Below, one piece after another: positions 1 to 8,540 of a stretch of 26,658 nucleotides of DNA (its first letter is position 1; each line of letters begins with the position of its first letter). Source of the stretch: Lojkania enalia (lineage: Eukaryota; Ascomycota; Dothideomycetes; Pleosporales); assembly GCA_010094045.1 (NCBI GenBank), contig ML986672.1:19759-46416 (forward strand), given 5' to 3'. The notes under the pieces are model-generated. The model had not been told where the DNA came from. It was given only the letters and a program-made list of their open reading frames with translations, and did no database searches. The position numbers and the translations under genes are program-made.

Positions 1-717
1 GACGGCCTTTTTAAGAACCAGCTTAACCGCGTAGTAAAAGGACGTATTTAATTTTATAATCTTCTAACTACCAGCCCTATATTTATTAGTAAACTGTAAT
101 AAAAGACTAGTATAATTATTTACCTATATTAACTTCGCCTACTTATCTTAGTTAAAGCTAACTAGTAGCTCTAGTAGCTTTAATAGTAGTAAGCTATCTG
201 GACCATCGAGAAAATTGTCGTTAATAGGCTCTACTTTAATAGTCGACATTTTATAGGAACTATAATAAAAGTATATAATAAATCGAAGATTTAGAATTGT
301 ACTAATAAGAGTATAGTAGGAAGAAGAGTTGTAGTAGAGTATCAGGCTTAACGCGATAAGCGTACGTACTATCTACTAATATAGATTAGATAGAAGTAAT
401 AATAAAATATATATACATCTAAATAAATATAAAATATTAGTTAGTTTAGTATAAAAAACTATTACTAAAAAGCGTACTACTAGTTTTATAAGATAGTAAG
501 TTATTATAGTTTTTTATTACAGTATTCTTATAATATATACTTAAATACTTTATTAGCTTTACTTTATAATTCTAATTTAGTACTAGCTTTTAGTATATGC
601 GTATCTTAGTATCTATATTTATATTTTAGGCATCTATTAACAAACCTCAACTTAGCTTTATACTACTAACCTTAATTATTAATATTAACTACTCTACTCT
701 ACTACTATTAATACGTA
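1..717 (+). other. AT-rich decayed stretch, one unrecognised open segment
   Basis: No transposon end or family I recognise. The best coding-like piece lies at about 187-375 in the frame starting at base 1: roughly 60 codons interrupted only by a TAG and a TAA, each explainable as mutated Gln/Trp, with readable words such as IWTIEKIVVNRLYFNS and GRRVVVEYQAQRDKRTYY. The flanks at 145-185 and 380-400 hold clusters of stops. The same frame leads into the histone-like gene at 718, but stop clusters lie between and I see no reason to join them. It may be a fragment of another gene or element. Confidence 0.3.
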
Positions 718-862
718 ATATCTCGTACTTAAGGAATAGTATAATCTAAAATCGTTCTAACGGGTAGTAAGTTTCCCCAAAAGCAGCTCGCTGCTAAATT
801 AGCTCGCAAGGTACCTATACTAGTAAAGCTTATACTAGTAAAGCGTTGCTATCGTCCTAGGA

Positions 863-910
863 GTAAATTATTATAGGTTTTTATTATAGTTATATACTAA
901 TAAGATATAG
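863..910 (+). other. Intron 1 of histone H3-variant pseudogene
   Basis: 48 nt, beginning GTAAAT, with branch-like TACTAAT at 894-900 and ending ATAG. Removing it joins AGG-A to CT-GTC-GCA-CTT and restores the invariant H3 run P(G)TVAL across a phase-1 split of the Thr codon. Size and signals are typical of filamentous ascomycetes. Confidence 0.78.
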
Positions 911-1108
911 CTGTCGCACTTTAATAGATTAAACAATATTAGAAGAGTATTAAACTCCTCCTTTAAAAGCTCTCTTTTTCGCGGCTAATCCGTAAAATTA
1001 CTACTATAGTTTAGAAGGATACCTATAGTAATAAGATACGTTAGTAACAGAGCGTAATTAAAGCTCTCTAAAAGTCTACTAAAGCTTTTCTTATTAGGTT
1101 CTTTAAAG

Positions 1109-1157
1109 GTATATATTTTTTTATGTAATTTATACTATATAATACTAACTATACTAG
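1109..1157 (+). other. Intron 2 of histone H3-variant pseudogene
   Basis: 49 nt, GTATAT donor, perfect TACTAAC branch site at 1143-1149, TAG acceptor. Removal joins TTT-AAA-G to AC-TAT-AAT and rebuilds the FED(T)N..AIH.KRVTI region of H3 (phase 1 within the Asp codon). Without splicing the homology stops abruptly. Confidence 0.8.
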
Positions 1158-1394
1158 ACTATAATATAAACGCAATTCACGTAAAGCGGGTTACTATCTA
1201 AAATAAGGATATATATTTAGTAAAGCGATACTATAAGAAGTTTAATCTTCTATTAGATTAGAGTTATAATCTCTAGATAGTCTTAGGCTTAGAAAAGACT
1301 ACTTTAAATAAAACTAGTTCTCTACTATAATAATTTATAGTAATAAATATTTAATATATAATTATTTCCTATAATTATAGAAGAACCTTATAGG

Positions 1395-1550
1395 GTACTC
1401 CTATCTTAACCTTATACCCCAGCGCTAAGAATCCTACCCTAACCTCAACCTTAATACTAAGAACCCCTATCTAACCTATACCCCAGCACTAAGAACCCTA
1501 CCTTAACTCTAACTCTAGTACTAAGAACCCCGAACCCAACCTTAACTTAG
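1395..1550. repeat. 32-bp-period minisatellite, telomere-like motifs
   Basis: The core CTAAGAAYCC occurs at 1425, 1457, 1489 and 1521, exactly 32 bp apart each time. Alternate units resemble each other more (ACCCCAGCRCTAAGAA versus TARTACTAAGAACCCC), giving a 64-bp higher-order period. The linkers hold CCCTAACC/CCTTAACC runs reminiscent of the (CCCTAA)n telomere repeat. The block is markedly richer in C than its surroundings and is strand-asymmetric (almost no G on this strand outside AAG). Confidence 0.75.
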
Positions 1551-1559
1551 GTAAAGTAC

Positions 1560-3277
1560 TATATACCCTATTTACCAGCCTAATTACTTTTAACCTTATT
1601 AGTACCTATTATAAATAAATTACTAGTCTTCCTTTATTTTTTAGTCTTTGAGCTATTTTATATATTCTTCTAATAATATTTTATCTACTTTATCTAGTAG
1701 GTTATACTAAAATATATAGAGCTAAGTTATTATTACTTATAATTATAGTAAATAGTATAAGTTTTCTTAAATCTAAAGAAAAGCTCTCTAAACTATTCTA
1801 TATATATTTAATATATACTATTATATAGTATATTATTATAAGTTTAATATAATTTATAATAATTTAATTACTTCGCTTAATTTATAGATATTATTTATCT
1901 TCTACTTAGTTATATTAGAGGCTAAAGTAGATTCTAATACTAATATTACTTTTATAGTAAAATATATTAATATAGAGTATCCTTTTCTTTACTATATTTA
2001 CCTACTTAACTACTTCTTCTCTTTCCTAAATAGTAGTTTTAAAGCTAGAATACTAGAGTACTTTATAGTAAAGTTTAGTTACTTTAAAATCTATTAAATT
2101 AATCTTTTTAAATCTATATATAATCTATTATAATAGTAATTAAAAGTATCTATTTTATATATTTAACTACTACTATAGATATTAGAAAGAGTACTTGGTA
2201 GTATAGAATATTTAATCTAGAACTTATTTTACTAGTACTTCTACTAATTATATATTAGAATAATACCTAATTTAACTTCTACTCGTTCTATTTCTAGTAT
2301 TTAAAATACTTCTATAATTATATATAATTTAAGCTTTTATATTTAATTAAATATTTTAGTTATCTATTTTACTACTTTAAAAAACTATATTAATAAAGTA
2401 TAGTTAATTATTAATATACTTTTTAATATAAAAAGAGTTTAGACTATTTATAGGTTTAGTTCTTTTATATATTTTAATATAAATACTACTTTTAATCTTC
2501 TCTTTCTAATTTAAATTATATACTTTTTATAATATAACTACTAATTAATAATTACCTCTAGAATTTTAACTTTATATTTAGGTACGATTTTCTCTCTATT
2601 TATTATTAAAGGTAAGCTAAAGAGTTTACTATTATTATATATAAGATATATAAAGGCTATTTTACTACCTTTAAAAGATACTCTACTTATATAAGTCTAC
2701 TTTTCTATTCTCTCTACAAATATTATTTATAATTTTACTATATTAGCTTTTATAAAGCCTCTTATAACCTATACTATATAGTTATTAATAAAAGCTATTA
2801 CCCTCTTATTATAATTTTATTTTAATAAGATAAGGTTAGTATTAAAAAATAAGAATATAATAGATAAGATATTAGATTTTTAGAATAGTTTTAACTAGAG
2901 TAGTTTAGTAAATAAAGTTATCTTACTATTAATAGTTACTAAGGCTTTTCTCTCTATATAAAAGTTATAGATCTATTAGATAAGGCTATAAAATATTCTT
3001 CGTTTTTCTAGTTTTTAGATAAATACTTTAATATCTACCGTATTAAACGTATTATATATATTAAAGCTAACTAAGCTAAAAACTTTATTATCTTTTTAGG
3101 CCTAAAAAATACTCTTCTATAAAAATATAAGCGTTTATATTATTAATTAAGCCTTTTAAACTCTAAAATAACTTTTAAAAAGTAGATAATATAGTTTATA
3201 AATAAGTTGTTAATATAAGTAAGCTATTATTCTATTAAGATTTAAACGACTTAATTATAATAATTATTAACTATATA
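1560..3277 (-). mobile_element. 5'-truncated LINE (Tad1/I-like non-LTR retrotransposon)
   Basis: The minus strand carries a reverse transcriptase (2040-3250) followed at 1560-2040 by a very AT-rich tail where an RNase H domain would be expected but only scattered open pieces are readable. The upstream half (endonuclease and ORF1) is absent: homology ends at the left end of pogo element A at 3278, and I find no continuation to the right of A at 5135. CpA, TpG and CpG are almost absent here, more so than in the elements to the right, which suggests this is one of the oldest layers. No poly(A) tail or target duplication is discernible. Confidence 0.7.
2040..3250 (-). pseudogene. Non-LTR reverse transcriptase pseudogene
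   Basis: Reading the minus strand from 3160 downward gives, in order: KDNKVFSLVSFNIYNTFNTV (at about 3030-3100, matching the fungal LINE word SLVSFDIKGAYNGV), then RRIF.SLI..IYNFYIERKA (RWIDAFCSNRTA), a region ending IIFLFFNTNL (PILFLFFNADLV), AFINNYIV.VI at about 2764-2800 (AFVDDYTAWV, the catalytic DD now NN), YISRVSFKGSKIAFIYL (SGATFEGDKTAFIHF), and KILEVIIN (KILGVVMD). Many stops, all of the TAA/TAG kind. The catalytic aspartates are lost, so the enzyme is dead. Family assignment rests on these words in correct order and spacing; finer clade is uncertain. Confidence 0.78.
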
Positions 3278-3325
3278 ACATACAGTATAAGCGAGCTAAT
3301 TATAATACTAAAACCCTATTAAAAT
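3278..3325 (+). repeat. Left terminal inverted repeat of A (48 bp, shortened)
   Basis: Matches the right repeat base for base apart from C/T and G/A changes, except that 17 bp between two copies of AAGCGAGCTAAT are missing. This is a deletion between direct repeats that leaves one copy of the motif. Confidence 0.85.
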
Positions 3326-3350
3326 CGCGATAATTATACTTTATAATATT

Positions 3351-5060
3351 ATACTACAACTAATAACTATAGAATTAATTTAGAAAGAAGCTAGAATACA
3401 GCTTATATTTTAAGCTCTTTAATAAAATGTAATACTAACTATACGTTGCGTTACATCAATCTATAATATCTCCTAAAGTATACTTAGTATATAAAGGCAA
3501 GGAATAGCTTTACAACGCGATTGCCGGCCTAATTTAATAAAGTTTAGTAAGACTAAGAAGTGGGTAATTATTTAGCATATACTAGATCTAAATATAAGAG
3601 GATTTCCGCTACGGCTTACTACTGTTTAAGATATAGCTAATTTACTGCTAGCTGTACGCTCTACTAGCTAGGTTAGAAAGAACTAGGTAGAGAACTTTAT
3701 TAAACGTACGCCTAAGCTTAAGATTAAATTCAATTAAAAGTACGACTATTTAAGAGTTAAATACGAGGATTTTAAGGTTATAGAAGGCTGGTTCTACCTT
3801 ATATAGAATATAAAGGTTAAGTATAGTATTATTAATAAAAATATATATAACTTTAATAAATTAGACTTTATAATAAGTATAATATTAATAGGAGTAGTAG
3901 TTACTAGCTCTAAGAGACAGAATTAACTAAAGCAGCTCCAGCTATATAATCGCGAGTAGACTACAGTTATCTAAAGTATTAACGCGATAGAATAGGTAAT
4001 ACTACTTTTTATTATTTTTACAGGCACCTACCACCTCTCTATATAATATAAAGAAGATAATATTCTACTAACCTAGGCTATACAGGTTACTAATAATAGC
4101 TGGACGATAAATAATATTAGTATTAAATAGTTAAAACACTTTAATATGTATATAAAGGATTGTACTATTAGTATATATTAATTACTAATTCTCAACGGCT
4201 ATAAGAGCTACAACTCGCTTAAATTTAAGCAGCTCTATAAGGAAAAGAATATTATTACTCTTTATATACCTCTACATTTATTATATCTACTATAGCTACT
4301 AGATATAGGTTATTTCTTACCTTTAAAGACTGCGTACGGGCGCTAAGTCGAGTAGCTAATATACGGTTATATTAACTATATTATAAAAATTAAGTTCTTA
4401 CCCTACTTTAAAGCAGCTTTTAACGCAGTAATTACGAAGAGTAATATCTTAAATAGCTTTCGAGGCGCTAGTCTAGTTCTATTTAATCTAGATACAGTAC
4501 TATTAAAGTTTAAAATTTAACTGCGTATACTAATACCTTTTATAGTTAAAGATACCCCTTATAAGTTAAAAATACTAAGTAATCCTATTAAATTTGGATC
4601 TTAATCTATATACGTTTAATTAAGAGTTTAAAAGCACTTAGATAGCTCGCCTACTTTAATAGTAGAGGCGTTTAAATAGTTTATAAAGAGTGCTGTATAT
4701 ATAATATATAAAAACGTATTATTACACGCTCAGGTTACTAAACTTTAAGTAGCTAATAAGGCCGCTATATAATGTTAATCGTATAAAAGAAAGTATATAT
4801 AGAAGAAAGGCAACCTAACAATTAAAGAAGACGCTTAATTAACTACTCTAAAAGAGTTTAGTGCTCGTACTAATAGGAAGAAGGGTAGAAAGAAGGCGCG
4901 TATTAATAGAGACTAGCTAATTTAAAGGCGCTGTAGGTAGTACGGTAAGGCTAGGTATTACTCGCGGATGTATAAAAATAATACTATAGATATAGAAGAA
5001 TAGGCTACTATACTATATAGTACGATAGAATATAAGAAAGTATAATATTTTGCGAAAAGT
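3351..5060 (+). pseudogene. Pogo-type DDE transposase of element A
   Basis: One frame (codon starts at multiples of 3) runs the whole length with only TAA/TAG interruptions. N-terminal psq/CENP-B-like DNA-binding domains: TLRRD-type word LQRDCRPNLIKFSKTKKW and HILDLNIRGFPLRL (3480-3600). DDE core: NIYNFNKLDF at about 3843-3863 (NFDETGF; first Asp now Asn, 3855-3857), SWTINN (4098 on), LLILNGYKSYNSLKF (LLILDGHGSH; second Asp now Asn, 4194-4196), LLDIGYFLPLKTAYGR with third Asp intact (4302-4304), then SFRGASLVLFN. The C terminus has a CCHC knuckle at 4932-4973 (Cys, then Cys, His and Cys codons now TAC/TAT). Original length would be about 560 residues, usual for the family. Start codon lost, probably ATA at 3351. 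Confidence 0.87.
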
Positions 5061-5067
5061 AGTTACA

Positions 5068-5132
5068 ATTTTAGTATGGTCTTAGCATTATAATTAGCTC
5101 GCTTAGGTGATTAGCTCGCTTATACTATACGT
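5068..5132 (-). repeat. Right terminal inverted repeat of A (65 bp)
   Basis: Read inward it holds two copies of AAGCGAGCTAAT with starts exactly 17 bp apart, a putative double transposase-binding site. The end is ACGTA next to the TA target. Confidence 0.85.
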
Positions 5133-5189
5133 TATATATATATTCTAGAAAGTAATAGTTTATTAGATTATTTAATACTTATACTATTA

Positions 5190-5970
5190 ATTTAATATAT
5201 TTAAGTATTATAACTAGACTATTTATAGTATCTACAGCTCTATTATAGCTAGCTACTCTCTTATAGTTAGGTACTCTAATTATAAATTTTCTTATTAATT
5301 TACCCCTTAACGTTATTTTAATTAATTATATCTTTACCTATAGCTTCTATTAGAATCCTCTACTTTTATAATCGCTTTCTTTTCTATTATTTTCGCTTTA
5401 TTACTACCTTATTTCCTTATTTAAGACTTTTAATTTAATTAGCTATTAGTACGATTAAATATATTATTATTATAATACTCTTTTAAAATTAATTAAAGGC
5501 TGTAATAATTAATATAGGTAATATATTTTAATATTACTAAATCCTACTATAAATTATTATTAATTAAACTTCTAGTTTACGTATATTATTAGGTGTTTTA
5601 GCTTCTTAGGGGGTAGTCTCTAATATAAATAGTATTAGCGTATATAGCTTAATATTAAATTTTAATAGTACCACCTTTAAATTATATAGTACTATTTTAG
5701 CGCCTTAAAAGCTTATATAGATATAAGCTTCTATAATTAATCGATTATAAGCTGTTTTAAAAGTTAGAAGAAAGGTAGTCTTATTAATATAGTTAATATA
5801 ATTATATACTAAAGCTAAGATCTTAGTACTATATTTAGCTAATAGTCACTATACTATAGCTAATAAATACCTCCTCTTTAATCTTTATAAACTTCTTTAA
5901 ATTCGGCTTATAATTATATTATATAGCTATTCTAATATATTAAAGGTAGAGAGTACTTTAAGGGCAGTAA
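5190..5970 (-). pseudogene. Pogo fragment D, transposase lacking the catalytic core
   Basis: The minus strand aligns with the C-family transposase: 5330-5870 corresponds to the C-terminal half (compare 21150-21680), then within about 20 bp at 5840-5870 the match jumps to the N-terminal DNA-binding region (compare about 22365-22500). About 700 bp containing all three catalytic Asp positions is missing. No terminal repeats are visible at either end. Very AT-rich, like E and the LINE, so an old copy. It could have been a non-autonomous deletion derivative before decay, or simply a degraded copy; the sequence does not decide. Confidence 0.65.
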
Positions 5971-5974
5971 AAAG

Positions 5975-6801
5975 TTATTATAGTACTATTCTCAGTTAAA
6001 ACTTAACTTTAATTAATAGTTAAAATTATAAGAATAATTTATAATTCTTTATAGATTAATTATATATTACTATATTAAGCTATTATATATTAATCTAAGT
6101 AGGCTGTTAAAAGTTTAGTAAGATAATAGTTTACTTATACTAATAGAGTATTTATAAACTATATTATCTATAATTTTAATAAAATAGACTTTATTATAGA
6201 CTAAATATTAGCTTAGCTAGTTATTATAAAGTTAGAAAATTATTATATAAAGGCTATCTAGCTAGATAATTATAAATAGACTATAATAATTTTAGTAATT
6301 AATATAATTAGCTAGATAATCCTACTACTTATTATTTTTAAAAGCGTCTATAATCTATTTTATTAGTATAAAAGTAATAATATACTAAATAATTAAGTAA
6401 TTATAACTAGTAATAATAGTTAAATAAATAATAAAATTAGTATTATCTAATTTAAGTATTTTAATTAGTATATAAAAGGTTGTATAATAGATATCTATTA
6501 ATTACTAGTTATTAATAGCTATAATAGCTACGTTTTACTTAAGTTTTAAGAGATCTATAAAGAGGAGAAGATTATCTATCTCTATATACTATTATATTTA
6601 TTATATCTACTATAGCTATTTAATATAGGTTACTTCTTACTATTAAAATATATATATAGTACTAAGATCTTAGCTTTAATACGCGATTATATTAACTATA
6701 TTAATAAGACTATCTTTCTTCTAGTTTTTAAAGTAGCCTATAATAAATTAATTATAGAGGCTAATATCCACATAAGCTTTTAAAGTACTAGAATAGTACT
6801 A
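5975..6801 (+). pseudogene. Pogo fragment E, interrupted by B1
   Basis: Plus-strand transposase words in order: IIYNFNKIDF (about 6168-6195), a run like NKISII.FKYFN.YIKGCIIDIYQLLVINSYNS (6430-6530), YILLYLLYLLQLFNIGYFLLLK (6585-6650) and YINYINKTIFLLVFKVAYNKL (6690-6750), ending ISF.STRIVL just before TA at 6800-6801, where element B1 begins. In relatives this GFRGAGLVPF region is followed by another 150 or so residues, so E is cut in mid-gene and its remainder should lie on the far side of B1, beyond this window. The first and second catalytic Asp codons read Asn. The N-terminal part is heavily eroded. Confidence 0.65.
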
Positions 6802-6844
6802 ACGTATTCTACTATTGAAGCGGCTAAACTATTAAAGCGGCTAC
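6802..6844 (+). repeat. B1 left terminal repeat with 17-bp tandem unit
   Basis: Begins ACGTATTC and holds two copies of ACTATTRAAGCGGCTAA whose starts are 17 bp apart. The same sequence in the same orientation begins B2 at 25154. The partner repeat at the other end is outside the window, so 'inverted repeat' is inferred from families A and C. Confidence 0.75.
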
Positions 6845-6879
6845 TTTTTCTTAGTATTATAAATACTACGTATAAACTA

Positions 6880-7967
6880 TAATAAATCTATAATACAACC
6901 TTCTATTAATTTAATAAGAAGGTAGAATTGAGCTTACCTTATAAGCGTATAAATTAGACTAGTTTAAGAGTATATAATATACTGCTATAGCTTTTAATAT
7001 ATAATATTAACAACTTTCTACTCAACTTTATAGAATCGCGTTTTACTCTTATATACAACTAAATTACTAGAAGCGTATAATAACTAAAGAATAAATAATT
7101 GTATAATATATTCTTAACCTTAATTTATAAGAATTTATATTCTAGCTATATAAGGTAGTAGATATAGTAGATAAACTATTAGATATATATAATAAAATAT
7201 CTATAGAAAAGAATTAGTTTAAACAATTTATAATATATATAAATAAGTTTAAAATAGCCTTTAATTAAGTAAAAAATTACTAAAGAATAAAATAAGAGAA
7301 TTTAAAGGTTATTAATATATAGTTTAAGCTTATATAGAATATAATTATAAAATATAGCATATATAATAATAATATCTACAACTTTAATAAGATAGGCTTT
7401 TAAATAGATATTATTAATACTATAAAAGTTATTATAGGTTTAGAATATTATATAAAGTCTACTCTTATATAGTTAGACGATTATAAATAGGTTATAGTTA
7501 TTTAGAGTATTTATACTGCTATATATACGACTCTACTATTTATTATCTATAAAAGACGCGTCTATATCTCTATATAGTATAAAGAAGTAGGTATATTATA
7601 TAATTAGAAAATTTTAGTCTCTAAAAACGGCTAGATAAATAATATACTTAGTCTTAAGTAGCTAAAGTATTTTAATAAGTATATAAAGATACGTTAGATA
7701 GAGTCGTATAAGCTACTTATTTTAGACAGTTATAAAAGCCACCTTAACTAGGAATTTAAGGATTACTACCTTATATAAAAGATCCTAATACTTTATATAC
7801 CTTCTTATTTATTATATATACTTTAGCTTCTTAATATAGTTTACTTCTTACTATTAAAGCTGAAGTATTTATAGTATATATAAGACTTAGCGCGCTAACG
7901 TATCTATTATTAATAAAGAAGGCTTTCTTCTAGCCTTTAAAAACGCGTTTTTTAATATATTTATATA
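6880..7967 (+). pseudogene. Pogo transposase of B1, N-terminal to DDE part
   Basis: Recognisable in order: an eroded helix-turn-helix half (6990-7320), NIYNFNKIGF (about 7376-7395; first Asp now Asn), KRRVYISIQYKEVGIL, VSKNGQINNILSLKQLKYFNKY (7617-7683), LLILDSYKSH with the second Asp intact (7735-7737), ILQLLNIVYFLLLK where the third Asp reads Asn, and KEGFLLAFKNAFFN-like sequence up to the C2 insertion. It continues at 22727 and 24839. Start codon not identifiable. It is more diverged from A and C than these are from each other. Confidence 0.75.
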
Positions 7968-8074
7968 ACGTACCTTATAAGCGAGCGGCCTATATAAGTA
8001 AGCGGTCTACCCTATCAACTTTTTTAACCTTTATATACGTATAGCTTAATAACTAAGTAATATAATAGTAATTT
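7968..8074 (-). pseudogene. C2 segment 1: terminal repeat and 3' flank
   Basis: 107 bp from the outer end through the AATTT target of Gypsy-1 (8070-8074). Equivalent to 22983-23089 in C3, same length. Holds the two 17-bp-spaced TATAAGYRAGCGG motifs. No coding sequence expected here. Confidence 0.88.
8070..8074. repeat. Target-site duplication AATTT, left of Gypsy-1
   Basis: Matches 14929-14933 exactly; single copy at the same place in C3. Confidence 0.9.
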
Positions 8075-8433
8075 TGTTACGGATGCCCCTGCGGAAAACC
8101 CTATACTAGATCCGATCGAGATCTGGGACTCTATATAGCTGGAAGAATAGGGCTAACACGAGGTATATGATGTGCTTAATGACTCAGTCAACTGAGCAAC
8201 TGAGTATACTTAGTCGTTTAGCTAGCTAAGCAAGAAGGAATAATAAGGGAACTAAATTGTATTTAATAACCTTACGACTCTAACCTTTACAGCTCTTTAT
8301 AGTCAACTTAAATATCCTTTATATACTCTACTTACGCACTTCTATTATAAGTCTATAAGAATAATCTCCCGTAGTATATAATTACTCTTAGTTATTATCT
8401 TATCCTATACCTAGCTAATCGGAGGCTGTTATA
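8075..8433 (+). repeat. Gypsy-1 5' LTR (359 bp)
   Basis: Begins TGTTACGGATGCCCC and ends GGCTGTTATA (TG...TA, the last CA apparently mutated to TA). Contains an imperfect palindrome near 8183-8196 (CTCAGTCAACTGAG) followed by a second CAACTGAG, a possible regulatory or transcription-factor site, decayed further in the 3' copy. Confidence 0.93.
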
Positions 8434-8540
8434 CTTTAACTACCCTCGTAAGGCTAGAAGAAGTAAGACCAGTCAGACTACTCTAGTTATAAGGAAAGAG
8501 ATACCTTCGGTAAGTAACGTAGGAAACTTACACAAGCAGA
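8434..8540 (+). other. Gypsy-1 untranslated leader
   Basis: 107 bp between LTR and gag, beginning CTTTAACTACCCTCG. No clear match to a tRNA 3' end, so the priming mechanism is unknown or masked by mutation. Confidence 0.6.

Larger units (their letters stand above)
718..1261 (+). pseudogene. Decayed histone H3-variant gene with two introns
   Basis: Conceptual translation follows histone H3 from tail to C terminus: TGSKFPQKQLAAK (H3 TGGKAPRKQLAAK), RYRP-like CYRPR, then after splicing TVAL..IKQY.KSIKLL (H3 TVALREIRRYQKSTELL), KLSFSRLIRKI (KLPFQRLVREI), SVIKAL.KSTKAFLI.FF (SAVMALQEACEAYLVGLF), and after a second splice NAIHVKRVTI.NKDI.LVKR ([20 protein letters not shown]). Stops inside are TAA/TAG at Gln, Arg or Trp positions. 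Loop 1 (about 1000-1035) is some five residues longer than in canonical H3 and ends in an Arg-stop (Trp?)-Gln sequence, like the Arg-Trp-Gln of fungal CenH3, while the tail is H3-like. The start appears to be ATA at 718-720, a mutated ATG followed by SRT, as in the MARTKQ start. The probable stop is 1259-1261. It is a pseudogene of an H3 variant, possibly CenH3-related; the variant class is uncertain. Confidence 0.82.
3278..5132 (+). mobile_element. Pogo/Fot1-type DNA transposon A (complete, 1855 bp)
   Basis: Terminal inverted repeats start ACATACAGTATAAGCGAGC on the left and, read inward from the right, ACGTATAGTATAAGCGAGC. The flanks are TA at 3276-3277 and 5133-5134, the target duplicated by pogo-type transposases. 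Length is within a base of the 1854 bp of family C elements in this window. It carries a single plus-strand transposase. It abuts the LINE remnant on the left and element D on the right. Its sequence keeps more CpA/TpG than the LINE or D/E, so it was probably inserted later than they were. Confidence 0.88.

Noticed and set aside
1..700. A long reading frame at base 1 joined to the histone-like gene.
   Set aside because: Clusters of consecutive stops at 150-185 and 375-400, and the H3 start matches at 718; joining them is unsupported.
780..815. GCAGCTCGCTGCTAAATTAG with a second AGCTCGC looked like a right pogo terminal repeat.
   Set aside because: It reads as QLAAKLAR of histone H3 in the frame supported on both sides; no TA-flanked ACGTA end is present.
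1385..1560. True telomere end.
   Set aside because: Units are 32 bp and degenerate, not hexamer arrays, and unrelated sequence lies on both sides.
3278..5132. Element A ending at CAGTATAAG with TA at 3281-3282 and 5128-5129 (as in Drosophila pogo).
   Set aside because: Inverted homology extends five bases further to ACRTA, and families B and C, whose empty sites are visible, end ACGTA next to TA.
6802..7967. B1's first piece as an independent truncated pogo copy.
   Set aside because: It continues without loss at 22727 after removal of C2, as shown by B2, so it is one split element.
8434..8460. Primer-binding site for Gypsy-1.
   Set aside because: No TGG-initial stretch matching a tRNA 3' end; mutation or self-priming cannot be told apart.
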